A DNA stretch of 64,000 nucleotides from Micromonospora cremea (lineage in GTDB: Bacteria > Actinomycetota > Actinomycetes > Mycobacteriales > Micromonosporaceae), in assembly GCF_900143515.1 (NCBI RefSeq), contig NZ_FSQT01000001.1, forward strand, positions 2,604,001 to 2,668,000. Direction: 5' to 3'. Below are positions 17,202-25,623 of this stretch, piece after piece. The notes under the pieces were generated by a model. It did not search any database. It saw nothing but the letters and a program-made list of their open reading frames with translations, and was not told the origin of the DNA. Within the stretch, counting starts at the first letter, position 1; every line of letters starts with the position of its first letter. Made by a program: the position numbers and the translations under genes.

Positions 17202-17918
17202 TCAGACCCGCAGCGCCGCCGCGAGGTCGCCGATCGTCCGCGCCGCGTACCGCTGCATCCCCGGGCCGAAGGTGATACGCGTGGCGCCCAGCCGTCCCAG
17301 CTCGGCCACGGACTCCCTGTCCGGCTCGGCAGCCATGTTGATCGGGCCCTCGATGCCCTCCCGCAGGAGCGGGAGCACCTCGGGCGGCGCCAGGAGCGGG
17401 TACACGCAGTCGGCGCCGGCGGCCAGGTACAGACGGGCGCGGGCCAACGCGTCGGCCGGCTCACCCGTCCCTACCAGGAAGGTGTCGACGCGCGCGTTGA
17501 TGAAGAGCGCGTCACCCGCCTCGGCGCGCACCTCGGCCAGCCAGTCCGCGTGCCGCTGAGGGTCCTTGAGCGTGGCGTGACCCTCGGAGTCTTCCAGATT
17601 GCAGCCGACGGCGCCGGTCTCCAGGATCCGCTCGACGAGCTCCTTCGGTGCGAGGCCGTAACCGCCCTCGACGTCGGCGGACACGGGCACGGAAACGGCC
17701 CGGACGATCCTCGCCACCGCGGCGAACATCTCGTCGGGCGGGGTGGCGCCGTCCTCGTAGCCGAGCGAGGCGGCGATCCCGGCGCTCGGTGTGGCGAGCG
17801 CGGGAAAGCCGGCGTCGGCGAGGACCCGGGCGCTGGCCGCGTCCCACGGCCCCGGCAGGACGAGCGGGTCGCCGGTAGCGCGGCCGTGATGCAGGGCGCG
17901 GAAGGTGGCGGCGGTCAT
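17202..17918 (-). CDS. Isocitrate lyase/PEP mutase superfamily protein
   Basis: The product is 238 residues from the ATG at 17918, which has GGGAGA at good spacing; an upstream extension lacks a site. The fold is the PEP mutase/ICL TIM barrel: PGPWDAASARVLADAGFPA, then metal-ligand acidic residues in SADVEGGYG and NLEDSEG, and NARVDTFL. The KKCGH catalytic loop of true isocitrate lyase is absent, so a lyase on an oxaloacetate- or 2-methylisocitrate-like substrate, or a phosphonate-type enzyme, is more likely. No phosphonate genes are nearby. It is monocistronic by appearance. Confidence 0.85.
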   Translation of the reverse strand: MTAATFRALHHGRATGDPLVLPGPWDAASARVLADAGFPALATPSAGIAASLGYEDGATPPDEMFAAVARIVRAVSVPVSADVEGGYGLAPKELVERILETGAVGCNLEDSEGHATLKDPQRHADWLAEVRAEAGDALFINARVDTFLVGTGEPADALARARLYLAAGADCVYPLLAPPEVLPLLREGIEGPINMAAEPDRESVAELGRLGATRITFGPGMQRYAARTIGDLAAALRV

Positions 17919-18264
17919 TTGACGTCTCCCGAGGAAGCAATGCGGTGATGGCACAGACGGGTGATAACGCTACGCGCCCGGGGGCACTGGCTCACGGCCC
18001 ATCCCGTCGCTGGCGCTCAGGGCGCGGCGGGTGCGTACGTGTCATCGATGAACAGCCGTCGGTTCTGAAGGCTGCCGCGAGTCCACTGTTGCTCGCGCGG
18101 TCCCCGTTCGTGGCAGGCTGGCGTCCCCGGTCGATGACGCGCCCTCAGATGCGCCCTTTCGGGTGTCCGAGCATGTCATGTTTTGTAGGTTCAGAGGTGC
18201 CAGGTACCTTGCCAGGTTGCCAGCGCCTCCGCTCCCGGTCGGGCGTCCCTAGGAGGCAGACGCC
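17919..18264. other. Intergenic region upstream of LtrA gene
   Basis: No gene is supported in these 346 bases; a 107-codon frame here lacks a ribosome site and family-like sequence. Three copies of TGCCAG occur at 18198, 18210 and 18218, the first two inside a longer TGCCAGGT repeat. They may be a regulator site for the LtrA gene. AGGAGG at 18251 is the ribosome site for the GTG at 18265. Confidence 0.5.
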
Positions 18265-19449
18265 GTGACGTCGAGTCCGCTACCCCGGATTCTTCGCCGC
18301 CGCGGCGAGCCCGAGTTTCCGACCTTCCTGGAGCTCTTCTTCGATCTGGTCTACATCTTCATGTTCTCCCGGCTCGCCGCCGGGCTGGTGAACGACCTCA
18401 GCGCCCGCAACGCGGCGCAGACCGCCGTCCTGCTGCTGGCCGCATGGTGGGTCTGGGTGCTGACCGCGTGGCTCACCGACCTGTTCAACCCGCGGTTGCC
18501 GCTGGTCCAGGCCACCGTTCTCCTGGTCATGTTCGGCACACTGTTGATGGCCATCGCGATCCCGAGGGCCTTCGGCACACACGGGTGGCTCTTCGTCGCG
18601 GCGTACTTCGCCATCCACTTGGTCCGGGATTCCGTTCTCATTCCCGGCACCCGCATGAACCGGCCGATCCAGGCCAGGAGCATCCGCGTCTTCTTCTGGT
18701 TCGGCGTCACCGTCGGGCCATGGGTGGCCGGAGCCCTCGTGGACGGCACGGCCAGGCTGGTGCTCTGGTCCATCGCGGTCGCGGTCGACCTCGGGTCGGC
18801 CCGGATCGGTTGGCCGACACCGAGGCTCGGTCGGACCGAACTCGCCAGCCAGATCTTCACCGGTGCCCACCTGTCCGAACGGCACCGGCAGATCTTCATC
18901 ATCTCTCTCGGCGAGTTGGTCCTGACCGTCGGTATGGGGTTGGCCGCCAGCGACTTCGAGGCCAGCCGGGTGGCGGCGTGCACTATCGCGCTCGCCAACG
19001 CGCTCCTGCTGTTCCAGATGTACTTCCACCGGATTCGACAGCTGCTGGCACCGGACGCCGTCTCGATGGTGGAGCGGGTCCGCTCCGGCACCGCCACCTC
19101 GTACACCCACCTGGTCATGGTGGCGGGGGTGGTGGTCATCTCGGCCGGCGACACGCTCGTCATCGACCGTCCGTTCGGGGAGGCGCCGCCAGGCTGGATC
19201 GTCGTCATCCTGGGTGGGCCCGCCTTGTTCCTGCTCGGCGGCTGTCTGTTCGACTTCGTGGTCACCGGTCGGATCCTCTGGCCACGGGTGCTGGGGATCG
19301 TCGTGCTGGGCGCCGTCGGACCCGCGATGCCGCTGCTGCCACCGCTCGCCATCATGATCGTGGCGAACCTGGTCCTGCTGCTCACGCTGATCGTCGAGAC
19401 GGTGGCCCCCCGCTCGCGACTGACCAGCGCTCCGCTGCCCGCCGGGTGA
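18265..19449 (+). CDS. Low temperature requirement protein A (LtrA), copy 1
   Basis: The product is a 394-residue integral membrane protein with about ten hydrophobic segments. The diagnostic LtrA opening is FPTFLELFFDLVYIF at about residues 14-28, followed by the conserved charged and aromatic loop pattern, for example SERHRQIFIISLGEL. Translation starts at GTG with AGGAGG upstream. The family was named from a Listeria cold-sensitivity mutant; its biochemical function is unknown. It is convergent with a second LtrA gene of nearly equal length. Confidence 0.9.
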   Translation: MTSSPLPRILRRRGEPEFPTFLELFFDLVYIFMFSRLAAGLVNDLSARNAAQTAVLLLAAWWVWVLTAWLTDLFNPRLPLVQATVLLVMFGTLLMAIAIPRAFGTHGWLFVAAYFAIHLVRDSVLIPGTRMNRPIQARSIRVFFWFGVTVGPWVAGALVDGTARLVLWSIAVAVDLGSARIGWPTPRLGRTELASQIFTGAHLSERHRQIFIISLGELVLTVGMGLAASDFEASRVAACTIALANALLLFQMYFHRIRQLLAPDAVSMVERVRSGTATSYTHLVMVAGVVVISAGDTLVIDRPFGEAPPGWIVVILGGPALFLLGGCLFDFVVTGRILWPRVLGIVVLGAVGPAMPLLPPLAIMIVANLVLLLTLIVETVAPRSRLTSAPLPAG

Positions 19450-19489
19450 GCCGGCACCGCCACCGGTCGGTGGTACCGACCCGACCGGG

Positions 19490-20677
19490 TCAGCGCAGCG
19501 CCGGTGGTGCCGCCGTTCGGGGGTGCAGCCGGGTGCTCAGCAGATTCGCCACGGCGACCAGGGCCAGAACGATCATGGCGAGGAGGGCGACCACGAGCGG
19601 CGGCAGCAGGTACGTCACCGGTGCCACCCCGCCCAGCAGGACCAGACCAGCCAGCCGCGACCTGGACACCCGACCGAACACGGTGTAGTCCAGCACCCCA
19701 CGGCCGAGCAGGAAGAGAGCCGGGCCGCCGAGGATGACCACGGCCCAGGACGGTGGGGTCTCACCGAACGGCCGATCGACCACGAGCGTGCCGGTGACCG
19801 CCGCACCCCCGATGCCGGCCACCATGATCAGGTGAGTGACCGCGGCGGACTGGCCGAGCAGTGAGGGTCTCGTCGACTTGGCGATCGCCTCGGTCAGCAT
19901 TTCTCCGGCCCGGTAGATGTAGATCCGCCACATCAGCACCACGATCAGGAAAACGACCACGAGCGCCCAGACCCGCGGAGCCCTGTAGTCGCTGTCGCTG
20001 AAGGCTTCGGCGACCGCGAAAATCGATACGCCGAGCGCGACGATGACGAACTGGCGGTACCGCTCGGAGAGCCTCTCACCGGCCAGCCTCCACTCCTCCG
20101 AGCGCGAACGCCCCATTCCTGGCACGGGCCAGCCGAGCGCGGCCGCGGCGTACTCGATCCCGACGGCCACCGCCCAGAGCACCAGGCGAGCCGTGTCGCC
20201 GAGGAATGCCCCACCGATCCACCCGATCCCGGCGACGACCTCCCAGAACAGGATCCGGCTGCACCTCCGCCGCTGGACCGGCTCCCGCACGACCAGCATG
20301 AGGTAGACGCTGGAGCCCAGGTGGATCGCCAGGTACGTGCTCGCGAACAGCAGGCCGCGGCTGCCGTACGCGTCGGCAACCGTGGCCGCCAGCAGCAGGC
20401 TTGCCGCCATCGTCCCGATGAACTGCACCTGGAGCGCTGACCGGGCCCGGTCGAGCGTGTCACCCGACCACGCGGTCAACGCCCAGATGAACGTGAACGC
20501 GAGCAGCAGCACCAGGGTCTGGGCGGCACCCGTCCAGGTGAGCTCGTTGGCCAACTTCTCGGCGAGGGAGATCAGCGCGAAGACGTAGACCAGGTCGAAG
20601 AACAACTCCAGGAATGCCGGATGCGCCGGATTCTTCCGGCCGGGGTCCGCCGACCGGGCGTCGCTCTCCGCAGCCAT
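19490..20677 (-). CDS. Low temperature requirement protein A (LtrA), copy 2
   Basis: The product is 395 residues with about ten membrane segments and the LtrA signature FLELFFDLVYVF near residue 25. It is clearly paralogous to the neighbouring LtrA. Shared blocks include the DRPFGE segment followed by WxVVILGGPALFLLG, and the SERYRQFVIVALG region. The two genes lie tail to tail 40 bp apart, so the pair forms a diverged inverted duplication. A charged N-terminal extension precedes TM1. Function is unknown. Confidence 0.9.
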   Translation of the reverse strand: MAAESDARSADPGRKNPAHPAFLELFFDLVYVFALISLAEKLANELTWTGAAQTLVLLLAFTFIWALTAWSGDTLDRARSALQVQFIGTMAASLLLAATVADAYGSRGLLFASTYLAIHLGSSVYLMLVVREPVQRRRCSRILFWEVVAGIGWIGGAFLGDTARLVLWAVAVGIEYAAAALGWPVPGMGRSRSEEWRLAGERLSERYRQFVIVALGVSIFAVAEAFSDSDYRAPRVWALVVVFLIVVLMWRIYIYRAGEMLTEAIAKSTRPSLLGQSAAVTHLIMVAGIGGAAVTGTLVVDRPFGETPPSWAVVILGGPALFLLGRGVLDYTVFGRVSRSRLAGLVLLGGVAPVTYLLPPLVVALLAMIVLALVAVANLLSTRLHPRTAAPPALR

Positions 20678-20789
20678 CGATCACCCCGTCGCGCCCGTTC
20701 ACGGTCACCCGCTTGACGACACTACGGGTTGCGGGTCAGCAACAGAGGGTGGTTGCCCGGGGCGGCTCGCGGGGACCGCGTACCGGTGG

Positions 20790-21641
20790 TCAGCGCAGGC
20801 GCCGGGCGGTGAACCTGGTTGGCGGATCGGCGATCGCGTCCTGGGCCGCGATCAGTTGAATCTCCCGGGTGCCCGCCGCGAGGGTTGCCTCCAGGACGGC
20901 GAAGACGGAGGCGATGGTGCGTTCCAGCGCCGTCGCGGGCGAGCCCGTCGTGCATAGATGCGCGAGGTACAGCGCCGCGGTGACGTCGCCGCCGCCGTTC
21001 GGGTTGATCGGCAGCAGCGGCGTGGTGACCGCCCAGGCGCCCTCGTCCGAGACAGCCACCACCTCCAGTGACCCCTCCGGCACGTCGCCGTGCAGGACGC
21101 TGGTGACCAGGACGTGCCGCGGCCCCGTCTCGCGCACCACGTCGACCGCCGCCAGCACCTCCGTCAGGGAGTTCGTCGTACGGCCGGCGAGAAAGTCCAG
21201 CTCGAAATGGTTCGGGGTGATGATGTCGGCGCGCGGGACGACGATGTCCCGCATGTACTCCGGGATACCCGGCCGGACGAACATCCCGCGGCCGATGTCG
21301 CCCATCACCGGGTCACAGCAGTACACGGCGGCCGGGTTGGCCGCCTTGACCTTGTCCACCGCGTCGAGGATCACCGCGCCCATCGCCGGGTCGCCCTGGT
21401 AGCCCGACAGCACCGCGTCGGCGCTGCCGAGGACCCCGCGGTCCGCGATGCCATCGATCACCTCCGCCACCTGGGCCGGCTCCAGCAGCGGCCCGCGCCA
21501 TGCGCCGTACCCCGTGTGGTTGGAGAAGTGGACCGTCAGCACCGGCCAGACCTCGTGCCCGAGCCGCTGGAGGGGGAAGGCGGCCGCTGAGTTGCCGACG
21601 TAGCCGTAGGCGACCGAAGACTGGATGGACAGGATCTTCAC
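20790..21641 (-). CDS. pdxY: Pyridoxal kinase PdxY
   Basis: The product is 283 residues from the GTG at 21641 (KILSIQSSVAYGYVGNSAA), matching the usual PdxY length of about 285. It phosphorylates pyridoxal to pyridoxal 5'-phosphate in the salvage pathway. Motifs include CDPVMGDIGRGMFV, ITPNHFELDFLAG and the C-terminal anion hole and base region NGGGDVTAALYLAH. A much longer frame upstream is open but reads as non-coding, and GGGGCGG is placed for the GTG. PLP from this enzyme could serve the PLP-dependent deaminase homologue 2 kb away, but there is no operon link. Confidence 0.93.
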   Translation of the reverse strand: MKILSIQSSVAYGYVGNSAAAFPLQRLGHEVWPVLTVHFSNHTGYGAWRGPLLEPAQVAEVIDGIADRGVLGSADAVLSGYQGDPAMGAVILDAVDKVKAANPAAVYCCDPVMGDIGRGMFVRPGIPEYMRDIVVPRADIITPNHFELDFLAGRTTNSLTEVLAAVDVVRETGPRHVLVTSVLHGDVPEGSLEVVAVSDEGAWAVTTPLLPINPNGGGDVTAALYLAHLCTTGSPATALERTIASVFAVLEATLAAGTREIQLIAAQDAIADPPTRFTARRLR

Positions 21642-21718
21642 CGCCCCATCATGGCGGTTCGCGCCGGTGGCACACGAGGACCCACCATTTGTGTCGGGTG
21701 GCCCACTCCGGGCGCGCC

Positions 21719-22327
21719 CTACCTGGGCTCGGAAATCGACGCGCGATTGATGTAGGCGACCTGGGTGGCGAAGGCCAGCAGGGCCAACACGGTGCCGACG
21801 CCGATCGCGAACCCGGACGACAGCCCCGCAAGTCCGGCCAGCAGCGTGACCGAGAGCCCCGCCAGCAGCGCGTTCACCGCACCCACCATCGCCGCCGTGG
21901 TGAGCAACATCTGCGCCCGCCCGGGCGCGCTGCCGACCGCCGCCCAACTCGCCCGCATGGTGCCCTCACTCTGCACCGCATCGGCGAAGAAGTCGTGCTC
22001 GGCGGCCAGCCGGTGCTGGTAGTACGCCCTGATGCGTTGGATCCGCGCGAGATCCAGCTCGTTCTCCACCATGTCCTGCACCAGCCGCAGGAATGTGAGC
22101 AGCCCGGTGATCATCAGCGTGGGCAGCACCGCCCCGAGGTACGGCCCGACGAACGCGGCGTTGCTGGAGACGAAACCGAGCCCGATCAGAGCGGCAGAGA
22201 GCATGGAGAGGAAAACCGTCGCCCGACCCACCGACTCGGTGACGGTGGCGCTGCGGGAGGTCTGAAGCACGAAATGCTCGGTGGTCAGGGCGGTGAGCAA
22301 CGCCTGCTCGCGTTCTCCGTCGTCCAT
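21719..22327 (-). CDS. Conserved four-TM membrane protein, function unknown
   Basis: The product is 202 residues from the ATG at 22327, which has GTGAGG just upstream; a GTG at 22336 would add three residues. An amphipathic N-terminal helix (EREQALLTALTTEHFVLQ) precedes TM1 and TM2 (about 38-80). A charged helical loop (ENELDLARIQRIRAYYQHRL) and TM3/TM4 (about 135-190) follow. The layout suggests a small inner-membrane protein with a cytoplasmic coiled region. I do not recognise the family. It is followed 78 bp later by pdxY on the same strand. Confidence 0.72.
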   Translation of the reverse strand: MDDGEREQALLTALTTEHFVLQTSRSATVTESVGRATVFLSMLSAALIGLGFVSSNAAFVGPYLGAVLPTLMITGLLTFLRLVQDMVENELDLARIQRIRAYYQHRLAAEHDFFADAVQSEGTMRASWAAVGSAPGRAQMLLTTAAMVGAVNALLAGLSVTLLAGLAGLSSGFAIGVGTVLALLAFATQVAYINRASISEPR

Positions 22328-22429
22328 GCACCTCACCGTCCGCGCTGAGCAGGGGACATTGTCACGATACGAGGTCCGGGGTTGCGCGGGTCCGGAAAAC
22401 CGAGGGCCGGGCTCGTTTTCTGCCTGCGG

Positions 22430-23419
22430 TCAGGCCCCCTCCGGCCCGCGACCGCCGTGGTGACCCCGACGGTCGTCCCCGTCGCCGGGATCCACGCCCC
22501 GCGCCCCGTCATCGCCGCCATCGCTGCGGCTGAGCCCATGGCCCCAGGTCGGTGCCGCGAGCACGAGCAGTGCGATCGCAAGGACTGGCATGAGCGCCAG
22601 CAGTGGTGCCGTCACCAGGCCGGGCGAGGAAGCGTGGCCGAGCGCCACCGCACTCTCCAAGCGGATGCCCGGCTCAAGGAATCCGGGTTGGTCGCTGAAC
22701 GAGTGCAACTCTTGCAGGACAACCGGCCGGAGCGGCGCCACAGCCGCCAGGTCAGCGTCGATGACGGCAGCGGCCAGCAGAAAGGCCCCCAGCATCGCCG
22801 GGACACCGAACCGCCGCTGCCGGCCGGCGGCCACCACGAGCACCGTCAGCCCGGCGGCAACCGCCAGCATGGTCGGCAACCGGACGGCGAGCGCGACCAG
22901 CAGCCGGGGCAGGTCGCCTCCGCCGACGGGGGCGAGCAGGACGACGGCCAGCCCGGCGACGGCGGCCCACGCGACCCAACGGATCCAGCGTGTGTCGGTC
23001 CGCGGCCGACCGGTCAACGTCACCACCGATCCGCCGCAGATCAGCGACATGCCCAGCAATGCCGGCCAATGCTGGGTGACCTGCGCCGACAACGCCTCAC
23101 CCAGCCACGCGAGATCGTCGGCGAGGGACGGGCGTGGAGCGTTCAGCGGCGCGTAGAACGGCGACAGGTACCTCGGCCCGTCCGAGCCCTTCGCCGACAG
23201 CACGGCGTCGACGGCGAGCACGCCGACACCAGCGGCCACGGCGACGCGGCCGCGCCCGGTACCGAGCAGCACGATCACCGCGAGGCCGGTCAGTGCCACC
23301 GCGATCGCCTGCCCCGCGAGGACCCACGCGCCCGACATCGCGCCAGCCACATGCACCACCGACGCGCCGGCAACCACCGACCAACACACCGATCCAGGAG
23401 ACAGCCGCACGGCGAACAT
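22430..23419 (-). CDS. Multi-pass membrane protein, function unknown
   Basis: The product is about 329 residues from the ATG at 23419; TTG at 23464 and GTG are alternatives and the start is uncertain. There are about seven hydrophobic helices, with an extracytoplasmic-looking segment after TM3 (SAKGSDGPRYLSPFYAPL). The last 35 residues are an extremely charged Asp/Gly/His/Arg tail, probably cytoplasmic. No family motif was recognised. It runs in the same direction as the small membrane protein downstream (102 bp gap). Confidence 0.65.
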   Translation of the reverse strand: MFAVRLSPGSVCWSVVAGASVVHVAGAMSGAWVLAGQAIAVALTGLAVIVLLGTGRGRVAVAAGVGVLAVDAVLSAKGSDGPRYLSPFYAPLNAPRPSLADDLAWLGEALSAQVTQHWPALLGMSLICGGSVVTLTGRPRTDTRWIRWVAWAAVAGLAVVLLAPVGGGDLPRLLVALAVRLPTMLAVAAGLTVLVVAAGRQRRFGVPAMLGAFLLAAAVIDADLAAVAPLRPVVLQELHSFSDQPGFLEPGIRLESAVALGHASSPGLVTAPLLALMPVLAIALLVLAAPTWGHGLSRSDGGDDGARGVDPGDGDDRRGHHGGRGPEGA

Positions 23420-23489
23420 CCAACCACGGCACCCGGTCAGCTCGTCGCCTCCGATGCCCACCAACCCGGACGACGCCGACCGCTGTTCC

Positions 23490-24461
23490 CTATCGTCCAG
23501 GCGCGAGGCTTTCGGCGTACGCGGGAATCTCGGGGTGCCCGAACAGCCCGGGAAGCCCGCCCGTGTGGATGAAGACCGTCGTGTCGCCCGGTTCGATCTC
23601 GCCTCGCCGGATCGCCGCGATGAGCCCCGCCATCGCGCGCCCGGTGTACGTGGGGTCGAGGATGATCCCCTCGAGCCGGGCGACGAGCGTCAGCGCCTCC
23701 TGGACCGTCGCGGTCAGGCTCGCGTAGCCGCTGCCGACCTGGTCACGGTCGACCCGCAGGTCTTCGGCACGAACATTCGGCGAGAGCGGGGTGACGAACG
23801 ACGCGACGCGCTGCCGGGGGTCGACCACCGCCCCCACGTCGACGCCCAGCGTGCGATCCGGGCCCAGGCTCGCGACGAGCCCGGCCATCGTTGCGCCCGA
23901 GCCGAGCGCGACCACGGCGGTACGCAGGTCGGGCACCTGGGACAGCAACTCCTCGCCGCACTGTGCGTAACCGCGGGCCGCCAACGCGGTGGACCCGCCG
24001 AACGGGATGAGGGCGGGGCGTGCACCTTCGGAACGCAGCCGGTCGCACACCCGCGTGGCGGCGTCTGCGAGCGCCGGCTGACCCTGCACACCGGTGAAGA
24101 CGACCTCGGCGCCGAGGAACGCATCCAGAACGAGGTTGCCGGTTCGAGCCACCGGCGGTTCACCCGGGAACACCAGCACGGCGCGCAGGCCGAGGCGCGC
24201 GGCGGCCGCGGCGGTGAGCCGGGCGTGGTTGCTCTGTGGCGCCCCCGTGGTGACCAGCGTGTCGGCGTCATTCGCGAGTGCTTCGGCGACCGTCCACTCC
24301 AACTTGCGGATCTTGTTGCCGCCGCCGCCGAGGCCGGTGAGGTCGTCCCTCTTGACGAGCAGGTCATCGCGACCGAGCCCGAGCGCGGTGGCCAGGCGGG
24401 GCATCGGCTCCACCGGTGTGGGCCACGTGCCGAGCGCGAGCGGAACGATCGGTCCGGACAT
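23490..24461 (-). CDS. ACC deaminase/D-cysteine desulfhydrase family PLP enzyme
   Basis: The product is 323 residues, a fold-type II PLP enzyme. The PLP lysine is in GGGGNKIRKLEW (K50) and the Asn-binding loop QSNHARLTAAAAARLGL is present. The C-terminal half follows 1-aminocyclopropane-1-carboxylate deaminase and D-cysteine desulfhydrase (DcyD). Either 2-oxobutyrate plus ammonia from ACC, or pyruvate, sulfide and ammonia from D-cysteine, would be the products. The discriminating residues cannot be settled by eye; bacterial homologues of this length are more often desulfhydrase-like. It is followed by membrane-protein genes, with no obvious operon. Confidence 0.85.
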   Translation of the reverse strand: MSGPIVPLALGTWPTPVEPMPRLATALGLGRDDLLVKRDDLTGLGGGGNKIRKLEWTVAEALANDADTLVTTGAPQSNHARLTAAAAARLGLRAVLVFPGEPPVARTGNLVLDAFLGAEVVFTGVQGQPALADAATRVCDRLRSEGARPALIPFGGSTALAARGYAQCGEELLSQVPDLRTAVVALGSGATMAGLVASLGPDRTLGVDVGAVVDPRQRVASFVTPLSPNVRAEDLRVDRDQVGSGYASLTATVQEALTLVARLEGIILDPTYTGRAMAGLIAAIRRGEIEPGDTTVFIHTGGLPGLFGHPEIPAYAESLAPGR

Positions 24462-24607
24462 GCTGGTGGCTCCTCAGTGTCGGCGTGGCACGGCAGCGGT
24501 CGGCGCGACTGGCACCCTATGTCCCGGCCGTCCGGTCGCCTCCACTCGCCGGCCGCCTCGGCGTTCGGTCGGCAGCAAGTGGCGGTCGCGACCGGCCGCC
24601 CGCCGCT

Positions 24608-25474
24608 CTACCTCAGGAAATCCAGCAGGTGCCGTGCGGTCTCCTCGGGAGCCTCTTCCGGAATGAAGTGCCCAACCGGGACCGGCCCGCCGCGAACGTC
24701 GTCGGACCATTGCCTCCAGATGCCGAGCGGGTCGTCGTAGAGCTTCGCGACCTGACCCTGTTGACTCCAGAGAAACAGCACGGGGCACGCGATCTTCCGG
24801 TTGCCTCGGTCCGCCTCGTCCTGCTGGTAGTCCAGCGTGGCGGCGGCGCGGAATTCCTCGCAGATCGCGTGGACGGTAGCGGGATCGCTGAACTGTCGGA
24901 CGTAGGCGGCCCGCACCTCGGCTGGGAACGCGTCCTTCACCTCAGGCCACGTGTCGAGCATGAAGTCCACGAGGACGGCGGGCGCCGCGTCGATGAACCG
25001 CTCGGGCACCGGCGCCGGTGCCGCCAGGAACGACCACACCCAGTACGAGAGGCTGAACGTCTTGTCGGCACGGTCGTACACGTCGCCGACCGGCACGACG
25101 TCCAGGACGGCGAGCCGGGTGACGACGTCTGGTTCGTCGAGCGCGAGACGGTAGGCGCACCGTGCCCCGCGATCATGCCCGACGAGCCTGAACCGCTCAT
25201 GACCCAGACTCCGCATGACCTCGATCTGGTCGCGGGCGATCGCTCGCATGCTGTACGGCTCGTGATCGGCTCTGCTCGGCGGTTTGCTGCTGTCGCCCCA
25301 GCCGCGCATGTCGGTTACGACCACGGTGTGGTTCTCGGCAAGCTGCGGCGCTACGCGATGCCACATGAGGTGCGTCTCGGGAATGCCGTGCAGGAGCAGA
25401 ACCGGGGGCCCGCTTCCGCCGCGGCGTCCGTGGATCGTCGCCCCCGACGTCGGGATGTCGAACCCCTCGAACAT
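24608..25474 (-). CDS. Alpha/beta hydrolase, haloacetate-dehalogenase-like
   Basis: The product is 288 residues from the ATG at 25474, with GGAGGGG upstream. The oxyanion segment HGIPETHLMW and the nucleophile elbow GHDRGAR (Asp101, Arg102, Arg105) match the fluoroacetate/haloacetate dehalogenase branch. There the aspartate attacks the C-halogen bond and the two arginines hold the carboxylate. A tryptophan-rich cap stretch (LSYWVWSFLAAP) also fits the halide pocket. Epoxide hydrolase is the main alternative because it shares the Asp elbow. It is monocistronic, with no other halo-organic genes around. Confidence 0.82.
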   Translation of the reverse strand: MFEGFDIPTSGATIHGRRGGSGPPVLLLHGIPETHLMWHRVAPQLAENHTVVVTDMRGWGDSSKPPSRADHEPYSMRAIARDQIEVMRSLGHERFRLVGHDRGARCAYRLALDEPDVVTRLAVLDVVPVGDVYDRADKTFSLSYWVWSFLAAPAPVPERFIDAAPAVLVDFMLDTWPEVKDAFPAEVRAAYVRQFSDPATVHAICEEFRAAATLDYQQDEADRGNRKIACPVLFLWSQQGQVAKLYDDPLGIWRQWSDDVRGGPVPVGHFIPEEAPEETARHLLDFLR

Positions 25475-25623
25475 CGCCCCGGACCCCCCTCCCGCGACTC
25501 TTGAGGACCGTCGTCGCACGATCTGCTCGTGGCTCGCTGGAGGACCGGCTCCGCGCTCTCCTGGGCCAGGTACGACGCTAGCAGGGGAAGAGGAAATGGT
25601 CGGACTTCAGACGGAATATCCGG

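Noticed and set aside
17945..18268. Possible 107-codon gene upstream of LtrA
   Set aside because: It has no ribosome site, an erratic composition and overlaps the real ribosome site of the LtrA gene.
19450..19489. Terminator between the two LtrA genes
   Set aside because: Only short imperfect stems (CCACCG/CGGTGG and GACCCG/CGGGTC) with tiny loops are present; not convincing.
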